From: an uncultured Roseateles sp.
Lineage (GTDB): Bacteria > Pseudomonadota > Gammaproteobacteria > Burkholderiales > Burkholderiaceae_C
Reading direction: 5' to 3'
Assembly (NCBI RefSeq): GCF_913777145.1
Contig: NZ_CAJYPS010000027.1
Coordinates: 186,001-250,000, forward strand
DNA length: 64,000 nucleotides
The first letter of the stretch is position 1, and every line of letters begins with the position of its first letter. Both the position numbers and the translations under genes were made by a program. Positions 54,855 through 63,002 of this stretch are shown here, piece after piece. The notes beneath the pieces are model-generated. The model was given only the letters and a program-made list of their open reading frames with translations. It ran no database searches and had not been told where the DNA came from.

Positions 54855-56237
54855 TCACTGTGACTGCGCGAGGACACAGCTGCCGGCGGCGTTGTCCGGG
54901 CAGGGGCCCATCCAGCGCAGCTGCACCGCGGCGGCCGGCGGCAGCGGCGAGCGCCCGTCCAGCACCTGGCCGCGCCGGCCGGTGAACTGGGCCAGCGTGG
55001 TCCAGCTGCCGGTGCTGCTGGTGCGGTACTGCAACGCATAGCTCGCGCCGGGCCGCAGGCTGCGGGTCTTGATCTGGTACTCGCCGTTCACGATGGCCAG
55101 GCTGGGCGTGTCGCGAAAGGGCTGGGCCAGCGGCTCGCCGACGAACAGGCCCTGACCGGGCATCTGCACCGCCTTCCAGTAGGCCTCGATCGCGGTCGCA
55201 CCGCGCCAGTACTGGTCGATCAGCACGCTGGCCTGGGAGAACTTCTGCGTGAGGTTGCAGGGCTCCTCCACCGTGCCGTAGCTGGCGGTGGCGCCGGCGC
55301 TAAGCCAGCTGGTGATGGGCATCTGGCCGTTGCCGCCGGGCAGCACGCCGCCGTAGGAGGTCAGCGAGTCCGCCAGCGCGCCGGGGCGGAACTGCAGCGT
55401 GGACAGGCCGCCCACCTGGGCCAGGCCGGTCAGGTAGAACAGCACATTGCTGCGGTTGGACAGCGTGTCGCCCGAGGCCGGGCCGCCGCTGTTGTCCAGG
55501 TAGTTGAGCTGCAGCGCGCCGGCCCAGGCGGATGGCAGCGTCACGAAATCGGTCCAGCGCACGCTGCGGTCCGCATCGCTGGTGCGCAGCAGCCAGCCGT
55601 CGCCGGCCGGGTAGCTGGCGTCGGCGGCCAGGCCGCGCTGTATCAGCGCCTGCGCGTCGGCCAGGCTGCGCGCACCCAGCAGCATGGACGGCCGCAGGCT
55701 GAGCTCGGTGGCGGGCCGGCGCGACTCGCTGTCGAACAGCGGCGACACCGCGGTGCTGGCGCAGCTGCTGGGTGTGGGCGAGCAGTAGCGCGGGTCGTAG
55801 CCCAGCGTCATCGCACTGGTGATGCCCATGCTGCAACTGCCCTGCACGCGGCTGGGCGCGGCCCAGGTCAGCAGCGTGGCCTGCACGCCGGCGGGCAGGC
55901 GGGCCTGCAGGTCGGCGCGCAGCGTCGCGAAATCGCTGGCCGAGATCACGTCGCTGGCGGTGCTGAGCTTCACGCGGATCAGGTTGGCCGCCGGCACGCC
56001 GCGGGCCGCCACATAGGCCGCGCCCACCGCCTCGCTGAGCGCATCGCCCTCGGCGACGACCACGGCCAGATCGGCCGGCGCCAGGCCGCTGGCCGGCAAT
56101 TGCAGCGTCAACGTGGTGCCGGTTCCGCCGCCGGAGCCGGTGTCGGTGCTTGCGGCGCTGCCGCCCCCGCCACCGCCGCCACAGGCGGTCAGCACAAGGG
56201 TCAGCAGCAGGCTGGACAGGGGCAAACGACGGCGCAT
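54855..56237 (-). CDS. TIGR03790-family lipoprotein
   Basis: The 460-residue protein has a lipoprotein signal (LVLTACGGG) followed by a glycine-rich linker. Family motifs that I recognise are AAYVAARGVPAANLIRV, SYGTVEEPC and VFVGEPLAQPF-type sequence (GLFVGEPLAQPF, about 385). The C-terminal part (residues 390-460) is a fibronectin-like domain. Function unknown. CACAAT on the minus strand ends exactly 6 bases before the ATG. Its position beside gspG hints at a link with secretion, but that is inference. Confidence 0.78.
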   Translation of the reverse strand: MRRRLPLSSLLLTLVLTACGGGGGGGSAASTDTGSGGGTGTTLTLQLPASGLAPADLAVVVAEGDALSEAVGAAYVAARGVPAANLIRVKLSTASDVISASDFATLRADLQARLPAGVQATLLTWAAPSRVQGSCSMGITSAMTLGYDPRYCSPTPSSCASTAVSPLFDSESRRPATELSLRPSMLLGARSLADAQALIQRGLAADASYPAGDGWLLRTSDADRSVRWTDFVTLPSAWAGALQLNYLDNSGGPASGDTLSNRSNVLFYLTGLAQVGGLSTLQFRPGALADSLTSYGGVLPGGNGQMPITSWLSAGATASYGTVEEPCNLTQKFSQASVLIDQYWRGATAIEAYWKAVQMPGQGLFVGEPLAQPFRDTPSLAIVNGEYQIKTRSLRPGASYALQYRTSSTGSWTTLAQFTGRRGQVLDGRSPLPPAAAVQLRWMGPCPDNAAGSCVLAQSQ

Positions 56238-56366
56238 GAGCGGATTGTGACCGTCGGCCAGCGTCGCGGCACGGCGACACCGAGGCATGATGCGGCGCAC
56301 AAATTTGGGGCTTTCACGCACCTTTCATGCACCGTAACTACGGGGTAACCCCAGGTGTACGCACCG

Positions 56367-56534
56367 CCAAGGGGCACTACAGTGCAAGCACTCGACGCGG
56401 TTCCAAGCGCAGTTTTCGGAACCGCCGGGCGGGTTGTGAGGAGACAAGACAAGCGTTTGACGCAAAAAGATTGCTCGGCAAAGCCGCAGACAATCGCACC
56501 GGCCACCAAGGACCCCTTGGTGGCCGTTTTCTTT
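56367..56534 (+). ncRNA. Candidate leader RNA or sRNA upstream of tauE
   Basis: The region holds a hairpin with arms 56397-56404/56418-56425, a short GGC-AAA-GCC stem and a strong terminal hairpin with T tract, 20 bases before the exporter ATG. CCAAGGGG (56367-56374) is complementary to CCCCTTGG of the terminator (56513-56520) and could act as an antiterminator. It could be a regulatory leader or a separate sRNA. The promoter is not clear; the rest of 56238-56366 shows nothing else that I can support. Confidence 0.4.
56500..56534 (+). terminator. Intrinsic terminator before the TauE/SafE gene
   Basis: A perfect 12-base stem (56500-56511 with 56515-56526) closes on a 3-base ACC loop and is followed by TTTTCTTT. 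It is one of the strongest terminators in the window, and it lies upstream of a gene on the same strand. Confidence 0.88.
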
Positions 56535-56554
56535 GTGCTTTCAACCTTGAGCCC

Positions 56555-57316
56555 ATGCTGGAACTGCTGACCGTTGCCCTTGCCTCGCTGCTTGCCGGTT
56601 TCATCGACGCGGTCGCGGGCGGCGGCGGCCTGGTGCTGGTGCCTGCGCTGTTCAGCACCTTCCCGAGCGCCGCGCCGGCCACGCTGCTGGGCACGAACAA
56701 GGGCGCGTCGGTCTGGGGCACGGGCTGGGCCACGCTGCAGTTCGTGAAGCGGGTGCAGCTGCCCTGGCGCGCGCTGCTGCCGGCGGCGGTGCTGGCCGGC
56801 CTGGGCAGCTTCGTGGGCGCCTGGACGCTGACCCTGGTCAGCCCGGACGGCCTGCGCAAGGCGCTGCCGCTGGTGCTGCTGGCGGTGCTGATCTACACGC
56901 TGGCCAAGAAGGACCTGGGGCGGGATCACCGTCCCCGCTTCCAGGGCCGCGCCGAGATGCTGGTGGCGGGCGGCATTGCGCTGGTCGTGGGCTTCTACGA
57001 CGGCTTCTTCGGCCCTGGCACCGGCAGCTTCTTCGTCTTCCTGTTCGTGCGACTGCTGGGCTACGACTTCCTGCATGCATCGGCCACCGCCAAGCTGATG
57101 AACCTGCTGACCAACGCGGCAGCGATCGCGTTGTTCGTGTCCAAGGGCCATATCTGGTGGCATGTGGCGGCGCTGATGGCGGTCACCAACGTGGCCGGCA
57201 GCCTGCTGGGCACGAAGATGGCGCTCAAGCACGGCGCCGGCTTCGTGCGCGGCGCCTTCATCCTGGTGGTGAGTGCGCTGATCCTCAAGACCGCCTGGGA
57301 CGCCTTCCTGCGCTGA
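56555..57316 (+). CDS. Sulfite exporter TauE/SafE family protein
   Basis: The 253-residue membrane protein has about eight helices in two repeats, with DAVAGGGGLVLVP near residue 16 and FYDGFFGPGTGSF in the second half, the two signature loops of the family. Members export sulfite, sulfoacetate or other anions. ATG 56555 starts the first helix. The terminator hairpin 20 bases upstream suggests attenuation control. Substrate is unknown. Confidence 0.9.
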   Translation: MLELLTVALASLLAGFIDAVAGGGGLVLVPALFSTFPSAAPATLLGTNKGASVWGTGWATLQFVKRVQLPWRALLPAAVLAGLGSFVGAWTLTLVSPDGLRKALPLVLLAVLIYTLAKKDLGRDHRPRFQGRAEMLVAGGIALVVGFYDGFFGPGTGSFFVFLFVRLLGYDFLHASATAKLMNLLTNAAAIALFVSKGHIWWHVAALMAVTNVAGSLLGTKMALKHGAGFVRGAFILVVSALILKTAWDAFLR

Positions 57317-57403
57317 CGCGCGGCGATACTCCCTGGTTCGTTCCCGCTGGCGCGGGGGCAACTGACATACGATCAATCCATTGCTGTCCCGGTGAAGCCC
57401 GCC

Positions 57404-58222
57404 ATGCCTGTCGATCCACAACTGCGCAATCTGGACATCGAGATCCCGACCCAGCCGGAGGTCCTGGTCAAGCTGTCGCTGCTGATGGCGGCGGAGGACA
57501 TCGACCTGCAGGCCATCTCCTCGCTGGTCGAGACCGACATGGCGCTGGCGGCCGCGGTGATGAAGGCGGTCAATTCCTCGCTGTACGGCCTGCGCGGCCG
57601 CGTGCAGACGGTGCACCAGGCGCTGACCTACCTGGGCATGCGCGAGGTCGCGGCCATCACCTTCGAGATGGGCCTGCGGGCGGCCTTCCCGGCCGCGGCG
57701 GAGCTGGAAGCGGTGTGGACCCGCGCGTCGCAGCGCGGCCTGCTGATGGGCCGCATGGGCCAGATGCTGGGCGTGGACCCCTGGGCCGCGCACTCGGCCG
57801 GCCTGTTCGAGGAATGCGGCAAGGCGGTGCTGTACCGCCATGCGCCGGCCCACTACCCGGCGATGCTGCGCGCCGCCACCCGCGATGTCGATCTTGCGGA
57901 ACTGGAACGCACGGCCTTCGGCGTCAGCCACGACGCGCTGGGCGCGGCGCTGTGCGAGAGCTGGGGCCTGGCGCCGGCTGCGGTCGCGAGCGTGCGCCAC
58001 CATGTGGAGATCCAGTCCACGCTGACCATCCCCGACGCGCTGGCCCGCCGCAGCGTCGCGGCCATCTCCACGGTCGCCTGGGCCCTGCTGCAGCACCCCG
58101 ACCAGCTGGAAGACATCGCCCGCCAGATCGCGCCGCAGGCGCAGCTGGACGAGACCCTGGTGCTGCGCGCCGCGCGCCGCGTGCACGAGCAGCTGCAGGC
58201 GGCCCAGGAACACGGCCGCTGA
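57404..58222 (+). CDS. HDOD-domain protein
   Basis: The 272-residue cytoplasmic protein is one HDOD domain (about 15-210): LDIEIPTQPEVLVKL, DMALAAAVMKAVNSSLYGL and QALTYLGMREVAAI. HDOD domains lack the full HD metal site and act as signalling scaffolds, often near c-di-GMP proteins. A GGDEF gene converges 36 bases downstream. ATG 57404 is preferred; GTG 57392 is possible. Confidence 0.88.
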   Translation: MPVDPQLRNLDIEIPTQPEVLVKLSLLMAAEDIDLQAISSLVETDMALAAAVMKAVNSSLYGLRGRVQTVHQALTYLGMREVAAITFEMGLRAAFPAAAELEAVWTRASQRGLLMGRMGQMLGVDPWAAHSAGLFEECGKAVLYRHAPAHYPAMLRAATRDVDLAELERTAFGVSHDALGAALCESWGLAPAAVASVRHHVEIQSTLTIPDALARRSVAAISTVAWALLQHPDQLEDIARQIAPQAQLDETLVLRAARRVHEQLQAAQEHGR

Positions 58223-58258
58223 GGCTGGGCGCCGCGTCGGCGTGCGCCAGCGCCGCGG

Positions 58259-59251
58259 TCAGGCCGCCAGACTCAGCCGGTCCCGGCCGGCATGCTTGGC
58301 CATGTAGAGCGCCTCGTCGGCCGCCTGCAACAGCGCTTGGGCACTCAGGTAGGGATGGGCCGGGCTCATCGCCGCCAACCCCACGCTGACGGTCAGCACC
58401 GTTTCCGCATCGCCCGCCACCAGGCGCTGGGCGCGCAGCTCGTCGCGCAGCGACTCCAGCACGCCCTGCGCCTCGGCCATGCCGAAGCCCGGCAGCAGCG
58501 CGACGAACTCCTCACCGCCCAGCCGCGCAACCACATCGGTGTCACGCTGCAGGCGCTCGCACAGCAGCGTGGCGATGTGCTGCAGCGCCCGGTCACCGGC
58601 CTCGTGGCCGTGGCGCTGGTTGAACTGCTTGAACTGGTCCAGGTCCAGCACGGCCAACGCCAGCAGGCCGCGCTGGCGCTGGGCGCGCTTGAACTCGCGC
58701 CGCAACGCCTCGTCAAAGGCCCGGCGGTTGGCCAGGCCGGTCAGCTCGTCGGTGCGTGCCAGCCCGGCCAGCGCGCGCTGGCTGGAGGCCAGCGCCTCCT
58801 GAGCCTGCGCCAGCGCCTCGCGCTCGGTCGACAGCTCGTGCCGCAGCCGCTGGGCGTCCTGGTCCTGCTGCCAGCGTGAGCCCTGCGCGCGCCGCATCGC
58901 GTCACCCAGCCGGTCGAACTCCAGCGCCAGGCGCGGCAGCGACGGCGCCCCCTCGGTCGGCGGCTGGGGCGGCACGCTCTCCAGCGCCTCCCAGCCGGAG
59001 GCCAGGCGGCGCAGCGGTCGCAGCAGCAGCGCCTCGATCAGCAGCAGCAGGCCCAGGCTGAGCCACAGCGCAAGCCACAGGCTGCGTACCAGGTTGTCGC
59101 GCACGGCCTGCGGGCCGTCCACGCTCCAGTCGAAGCCCAGCAGCACCAGCAGGCTGAGCACCGGGACCGCACAGGCCAGCCGCAGGCGCAAGGAGCCCAG
59201 GCGGTGCAAAGGCAGGCGGGCAAGGGGAAGGGGCAGGCGTCGAATGCTCAT
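58259..59251 (-). CDS. Membrane-bound diguanylate cyclase (GGDEF)
   Basis: The 330-residue protein has two membrane helices (about 25-45 and 58-80) with a short periplasmic loop, a coiled coil and a GGDEF domain (165-325). The active site is GGEEF (RLGGEEFVALLPG), and LDLDQFKQFNQRHGHEAGD is present (split), so it should make c-di-GMP. An RxxD inhibitory site five residues before GGEEF is not evident. ATG 59251 selected. Confidence 0.92.
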   Translation of the reverse strand: MSIRRLPLPLARLPLHRLGSLRLRLACAVPVLSLLVLLGFDWSVDGPQAVRDNLVRSLWLALWLSLGLLLLIEALLLRPLRRLASGWEALESVPPQPPTEGAPSLPRLALEFDRLGDAMRRAQGSRWQQDQDAQRLRHELSTEREALAQAQEALASSQRALAGLARTDELTGLANRRAFDEALRREFKRAQRQRGLLALAVLDLDQFKQFNQRHGHEAGDRALQHIATLLCERLQRDTDVVARLGGEEFVALLPGFGMAEAQGVLESLRDELRAQRLVAGDAETVLTVSVGLAAMSPAHPYLSAQALLQAADEALYMAKHAGRDRLSLAA

Positions 59252-59374
59252 CTCTGGCGGGAGGGAGAGCACAAATTGTCCGTGTGCCGACAGCGCTGTG
59301 CAGCGGCGGGAGCTAGTGGTTTGTCAGTAATGGTGGCTCCCCGCTGACAGTCGCCGGCCCCCTAGAGTACGGTC

Positions 59375-60106
59375 ATGGGGTCAAGTCCGTCAGCTGCAGT
59401 GCGCACCGTGATCACGCTGGGGCTGGCGCTGGCCGGCGCCGCCGTGCGGGCCGATCCGGGCAACTACGTGGTGACGCCCTACGACCAGCAGGGCCTGCTG
59501 GGGCTGGAGCTGCGCTACTGGACGGTGGAGCCCCGACGCGGCCGCACCCAGGTCTGGCCGGAGCTGGGACTGAGCTGGGGCGTGGACTCGCACTGGACCA
59601 CGCGGCTGCTGGCCAGCTGGATAGGTCCCGAGGGCGGCCGCCTGCAGCTGTCCAGCTGGAACTGGCAGAACCTGTGGTTGCTGACCCAGGGCGAGCATGA
59701 CTACGACCTGGGCCTGCACACGCAGTTCAGCCGCAGCCCGGGCGAGGGACACGCGCTGGAGCTGGGCCCGGCCTGGCAGACCGACCTGGCCCGCTGGCGG
59801 CTCAATGCCAATCTGTTCTGGGACTACGACAGCCGCCGCCGCGACACCCGGCTGAAGCTGCAGTGGCGCGGGCTGTACCGGCTGCAGCCGGGCTGGCGGC
59901 TGGGCGTCGAGGGCTTCAGCGAGCTGGGGCCGTGGCGCAACGGGCTGTCGAGCGATCGCGCCTCCGATCGCGTTGGGCCGGCGCTGCAGGCTGCGTTCTG
60001 GGGCGCGGGCCAGGACGAGCTGCGGCTGTCGGCCGCCTACCTCGTGGGCAGGACCTACGGCCGCAGCGGCCGCATGTTCACGATGCAGTTGCAGTGGCTG
60101 CGCTGA
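59375..60106 (+). CDS. Exported beta-barrel-like protein
   Basis: The 243-residue protein has a signal peptide (ending VRADPGN) and regular aromatic-rich beta strands through to a C-terminal QLQWLR. Tryptophan and tyrosine alternate with polar residues (LGLELRYWTVEP, TRLLASWIGP, NLFWDYDSR), as in small outer-membrane barrels. I do not recognise the family. TAGAGT (59363-59368) ends exactly 6 bases before the ATG. The 3' end overlaps the convergent cyclase gene by 29 bases. Confidence 0.65.
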   Translation: MGSSPSAAVRTVITLGLALAGAAVRADPGNYVVTPYDQQGLLGLELRYWTVEPRRGRTQVWPELGLSWGVDSHWTTRLLASWIGPEGGRLQLSSWNWQNLWLLTQGEHDYDLGLHTQFSRSPGEGHALELGPAWQTDLARWRLNANLFWDYDSRRRDTRLKLQWRGLYRLQPGWRLGVEGFSELGPWRNGLSSDRASDRVGPALQAAFWGAGQDELRLSAAYLVGRTYGRSGRMFTMQLQWLR

Positions 60107-61172
60107 GCTCGTCGTCGCCCAGCGTGCGGTTGCGGCCGGCGCGCTTGGCCGCGTAGAGCGCGCGGTCCGCCAGGTCCAGCAGCGTCGCGAAGTTGGTGGC
60201 GCCGGCCGGCAGCATGGCCAGACCCACCGACACCGTGGCACGCAGCGTGCCGCCCTCGGGCGTGATGAAGGGCGCGTCCTGCACCTGCAGGCGTATGCGC
60301 TCGGCCACCTCGCGGGCGCCGTCGCGGTCGGTGCGCGGCAGCAGCACGATGAACTCCTCGCCACCGTAGCGCGCGGCCAGGTCGCCGGTGCGCAGCGTGC
60401 GCAGGATCAGGCCGCCCACCTGGCGCAGCACCTCGTCGCCGGCCGGGTGACCATGGCCGTCGTTGATGGCCTTGAAGTGGTCGATGTCCAGGAACAGACA
60501 GGCCAGCGGGTAGCGATGGCGCACGGCCTGGCTGAACTCGATCAAGCTGCGGTGATCGAAGTAACGGCGGTTGTGCACGCCGGTGAGGCCGTCGGTCATG
60601 CCGGCGCGGCGCAGACGCTCGCGGTTGAGCATGCTCTCTATGCTGATGGCCGCAATGGCCGCCAGCCGGTCCAGGAACTTGGTACCCGAGCTGCTGTCGT
60701 AGCGTTCGGGGTCGCGCGAGCCGAAATGCAGGCTGCCGATCAGCAGGCCCTGGCGTATCAGCGGCAGCAGCGCGGCGGAGCGCACGCCGGCCTCGGGCGC
60801 GAAGGCCTCGCGCAGCAGCGCCTCGTCCGGGCCCGGGGCGATCAGCCGGGTCACGCGCACGGCACCGAACAGGCTGCGCAGCGGGCCATGGCCGTCCAGC
60901 AGGCGCGGCGTGCGCACCATGGGCAGGGCCGGCAGCGCACGGCGCAGCTCGTCGTCCACGTCCAGCAGCCACAGCTCGGCGGCGTCCAGCCCGAACTCCT
61001 GGCGGCATTCCACCAGCAGCAGGTGGACCAGCTCCTCCATGGAGTCCACCGCGATCAGCCGGCGCTCCAACGCATCGAAGCGGTCCAGCTTGCGCTCGTT
61101 GGCATGGGCGGCCTCCAGCAGCTGCTTGAGCTGCCGGCGCAATTCCTGGACCTGGGTGTCGGGGGAATTCAT
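60078..61172 (-). CDS. GAF-like sensor diguanylate cyclase
   Basis: The 364-residue cytosolic protein has a coiled-coil start (8-40), a DUF484/GAF-like sensor domain (45-185) and a GGDEF domain (195-355) with the active GGEEF (ARYGGEEFIVLLP) and LFLDIDHFKAINDGHGHPAGD (split). No inhibitory site is obvious. The ATG at 61172 overlaps the stop of the upstream pseudouridine synthase by 4 bases, an odd pairing. Confidence 0.9.
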   Translation of the reverse strand: MNSPDTQVQELRRQLKQLLEAAHANERKLDRFDALERRLIAVDSMEELVHLLLVECRQEFGLDAAELWLLDVDDELRRALPALPMVRTPRLLDGHGPLRSLFGAVRVTRLIAPGPDEALLREAFAPEAGVRSAALLPLIRQGLLIGSLHFGSRDPERYDSSSGTKFLDRLAAIAAISIESMLNRERLRRAGMTDGLTGVHNRRYFDHRSLIEFSQAVRHRYPLACLFLDIDHFKAINDGHGHPAGDEVLRQVGGLILRTLRTGDLAARYGGEEFIVLLPRTDRDGAREVAERIRLQVQDAPFITPEGGTLRATVSVGLAMLPAGATNFATLLDLADRALYAAKRAGRNRTLGDDELSAATATAS

Positions 61173-62074
61173 GGAGGCGCCATTGTGACCGCGCTGAAGT
61201 GACGCTCGGCCCCGGTGACGGGATCCCGAAAGGCCAGCTCGCGCGCCCACAGCTGCAGCGGCGCGTCGAAGCGCGGCGGGCTCTCGTGCGGCTGCAGCAC
61301 GGGGTAGATGCGGTCTCCCACCATGGGCAGGCCCAGCGCATTCATCTGCGCGCGCAGCTGGTGCTTGAGGCCGGTGCGCGGGCGCAGCTCGTAGCGGGCC
61401 AGGCCGCCGGGCAAGACCTGGACCTGATCCACCCAGGTCTCGGCATTGGGCTCGCCGGCCACCACCTGCATCTGCATGAAGTCCTCGCCCTCGGGCTCCA
61501 CCAGGCGGTGGCGCAGCAGCCGCGGCCAGGGCCCGGGGCCGGCCGGAGCGATGCATTCGTAGCGCTTGTCCACCGCGCGGTCGCGGAACAGCGCCTGGTA
61601 GGCCGCACGCTCCGCGGGCCGCAGGCTGAAGGCCACCAGACCGGCGGTCTCGCGGTCCAGCCGGTGCAGCGGGCTCAGCTCGGCCAAGCCGGTGGCGCGG
61701 CGCAGCCGGGTCAGCAGCGTCTGCTGCACATAGAGGCCGCCGGGCGTGACCGGCAGGAAATGCGGCTTGTCGGCGATCAGCAGATGCTCGTCCTGGAACA
61801 CGATGCGCTCGCGGAACGGGATCTCGGGCTCGGCCGCCAGCCAGCGCCAGTAGAACAGGCGCCGGTGCGGCCGGTAGGCAGCGCCAGCGGGCAGCGGCTC
61901 GCCGGCCTCGTCCACCACCTCGCCGCGCGCCAGGCGCTCGGGCCAGTCGGCCACGCGCGGCAGGCGCTCGGCCAAGAAGTCGGCGGTCGTGGCCCAGGGG
62001 CCAGGCGGGCAGTAGACCGCGCTGGCGGTCACGCCGTCGCGCAGCGGCAGCCGGGGCTTGGCCGGCCGGGCCAT
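61169..62074 (-). CDS. RluA-family pseudouridine synthase
   Basis: The 301-residue enzyme isomerises uridine in RNA. Catalytic Asp is in SPLHRLDRETAGL (HRLDR motif), with YEC and the C-terminal GRTGLKHQLRAQM-like segment (RPRTGLKHQLRAQM). The N-terminal part is longer than in RluA and has an S4-like section (FLAERLPRVADW), so a TruC- or RluD-type target is possible. It shares a base with the upstream gene's stop. Target RNA unknown. Confidence 0.9.
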   Translation of the reverse strand: MARPAKPRLPLRDGVTASAVYCPPGPWATTADFLAERLPRVADWPERLARGEVVDEAGEPLPAGAAYRPHRRLFYWRWLAAEPEIPFRERIVFQDEHLLIADKPHFLPVTPGGLYVQQTLLTRLRRATGLAELSPLHRLDRETAGLVAFSLRPAERAAYQALFRDRAVDKRYECIAPAGPGPWPRLLRHRLVEPEGEDFMQMQVVAGEPNAETWVDQVQVLPGGLARYELRPRTGLKHQLRAQMNALGLPMVGDRIYPVLQPHESPPRFDAPLQLWARELAFRDPVTGAERHFSAVTMAPP

Positions 62075-62982
62075 CACTCGATGCGAGGGCCGCCGCGGGC
62101 GCGCTCGTCCATGTAGCGGTTCAGACGCTCCAGGTCGCGCGGATCAAAGGCTGGGCCGCGCCAGGCGCGCAGCCACTCCTCGCGCCGCGGCTCGGCGGCC
62201 AGGCGCCGCACCGCAGCGTCTATGGCCTCGATCGCACGCCGGCCCTCGGGCGTGCGGCTGCAGGACACGGTGGCCAGCGGCGTGCTGATGCCGGCCTGCA
62301 GCGGCACGCTGACCAGCACGCCCGGCGCGCCCACGCGCTGCAGGTAGTCGTCCACCACCGAGGGGTATTCCAGCGTGTAGTCCATGCGGCCGGCGCGCAG
62401 CATGTCCAGCAGCCGGTTGCTGGCCCCGCCCACGGCCAGGCGCGGCAGCGGGTGGTGGGCCAGCTCGTCGTCGATGTGGGGGCCGTAGGCACGGTCGCGC
62501 GCCAGCAGCCCACGCAGGTCGGCGCGCTGCAGCAGCGCGCCCAGGTCCAGGCTGCCGTCCGCATCACGGCGGCGCAGCATGCGCGGCAGGTTGTCGCGCC
62601 GCACCACCGCATGCAGCTGGCGCGACACCAGCGTGGGGTAGGTGTGCGAGAAATAGGCCCACTCCAGGCGCTCGGGCGTGCGCAGGTGGAACAGGCTGCA
62701 CAGCGTGCTGCCGCCGCGCGACATCAGCTCGTAGCGCGAGGTGCCGGCCTCCACGAACTCGTGCCGGTACTCGGGCATGCGTGCGATCAGCAGGCGCATG
62801 AAGCCCTCGACCTCGCCGCCGCCGCGCAGGTCGGCCGGCGTCTGCGGCGGGTGGCCGGGCTCGTAGTGGAAATGCGGCGGCAGGTCCTGCACCAGCCAGC
62901 GCAGCGTGCCCGCCTCGCCCGCCGCACCGGCAACGGACGACAGGCACGCGGCCAGCAGCGCCGCGCCCAGTCTTGCCCTCAT
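62074..62982 (-). CDS. Periplasmic solute-binding-like protein (TIGR02285-like)
   Basis: The 302-residue exported protein has a signal peptide ending VAGAAGEAG and a PBPb-type fold: LRWLVQDLPPHFHYEPG, GGEVEGFMRLLIARMPEY and a second lobe (GASNRLLDMLRAGRMDYTLEYPS). It resembles a family of orphan solute-binding proteins in Burkholderiales. No permease is nearby. ATG 62982 was chosen for its signal. It is 20 bases after murA. Confidence 0.72.
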   Translation of the reverse strand: MRARLGAALLAACLSSVAGAAGEAGTLRWLVQDLPPHFHYEPGHPPQTPADLRGGGEVEGFMRLLIARMPEYRHEFVEAGTSRYELMSRGGSTLCSLFHLRTPERLEWAYFSHTYPTLVSRQLHAVVRRDNLPRMLRRRDADGSLDLGALLQRADLRGLLARDRAYGPHIDDELAHHPLPRLAVGGASNRLLDMLRAGRMDYTLEYPSVVDDYLQRVGAPGVLVSVPLQAGISTPLATVSCSRTPEGRRAIEAIDAAVRRLAAEPRREEWLRAWRGPAFDPRDLERLNRYMDERARGGPRIE

Positions 62983-63002
62983 CCCCCGGCCCCGCGCAGC
63001 GC

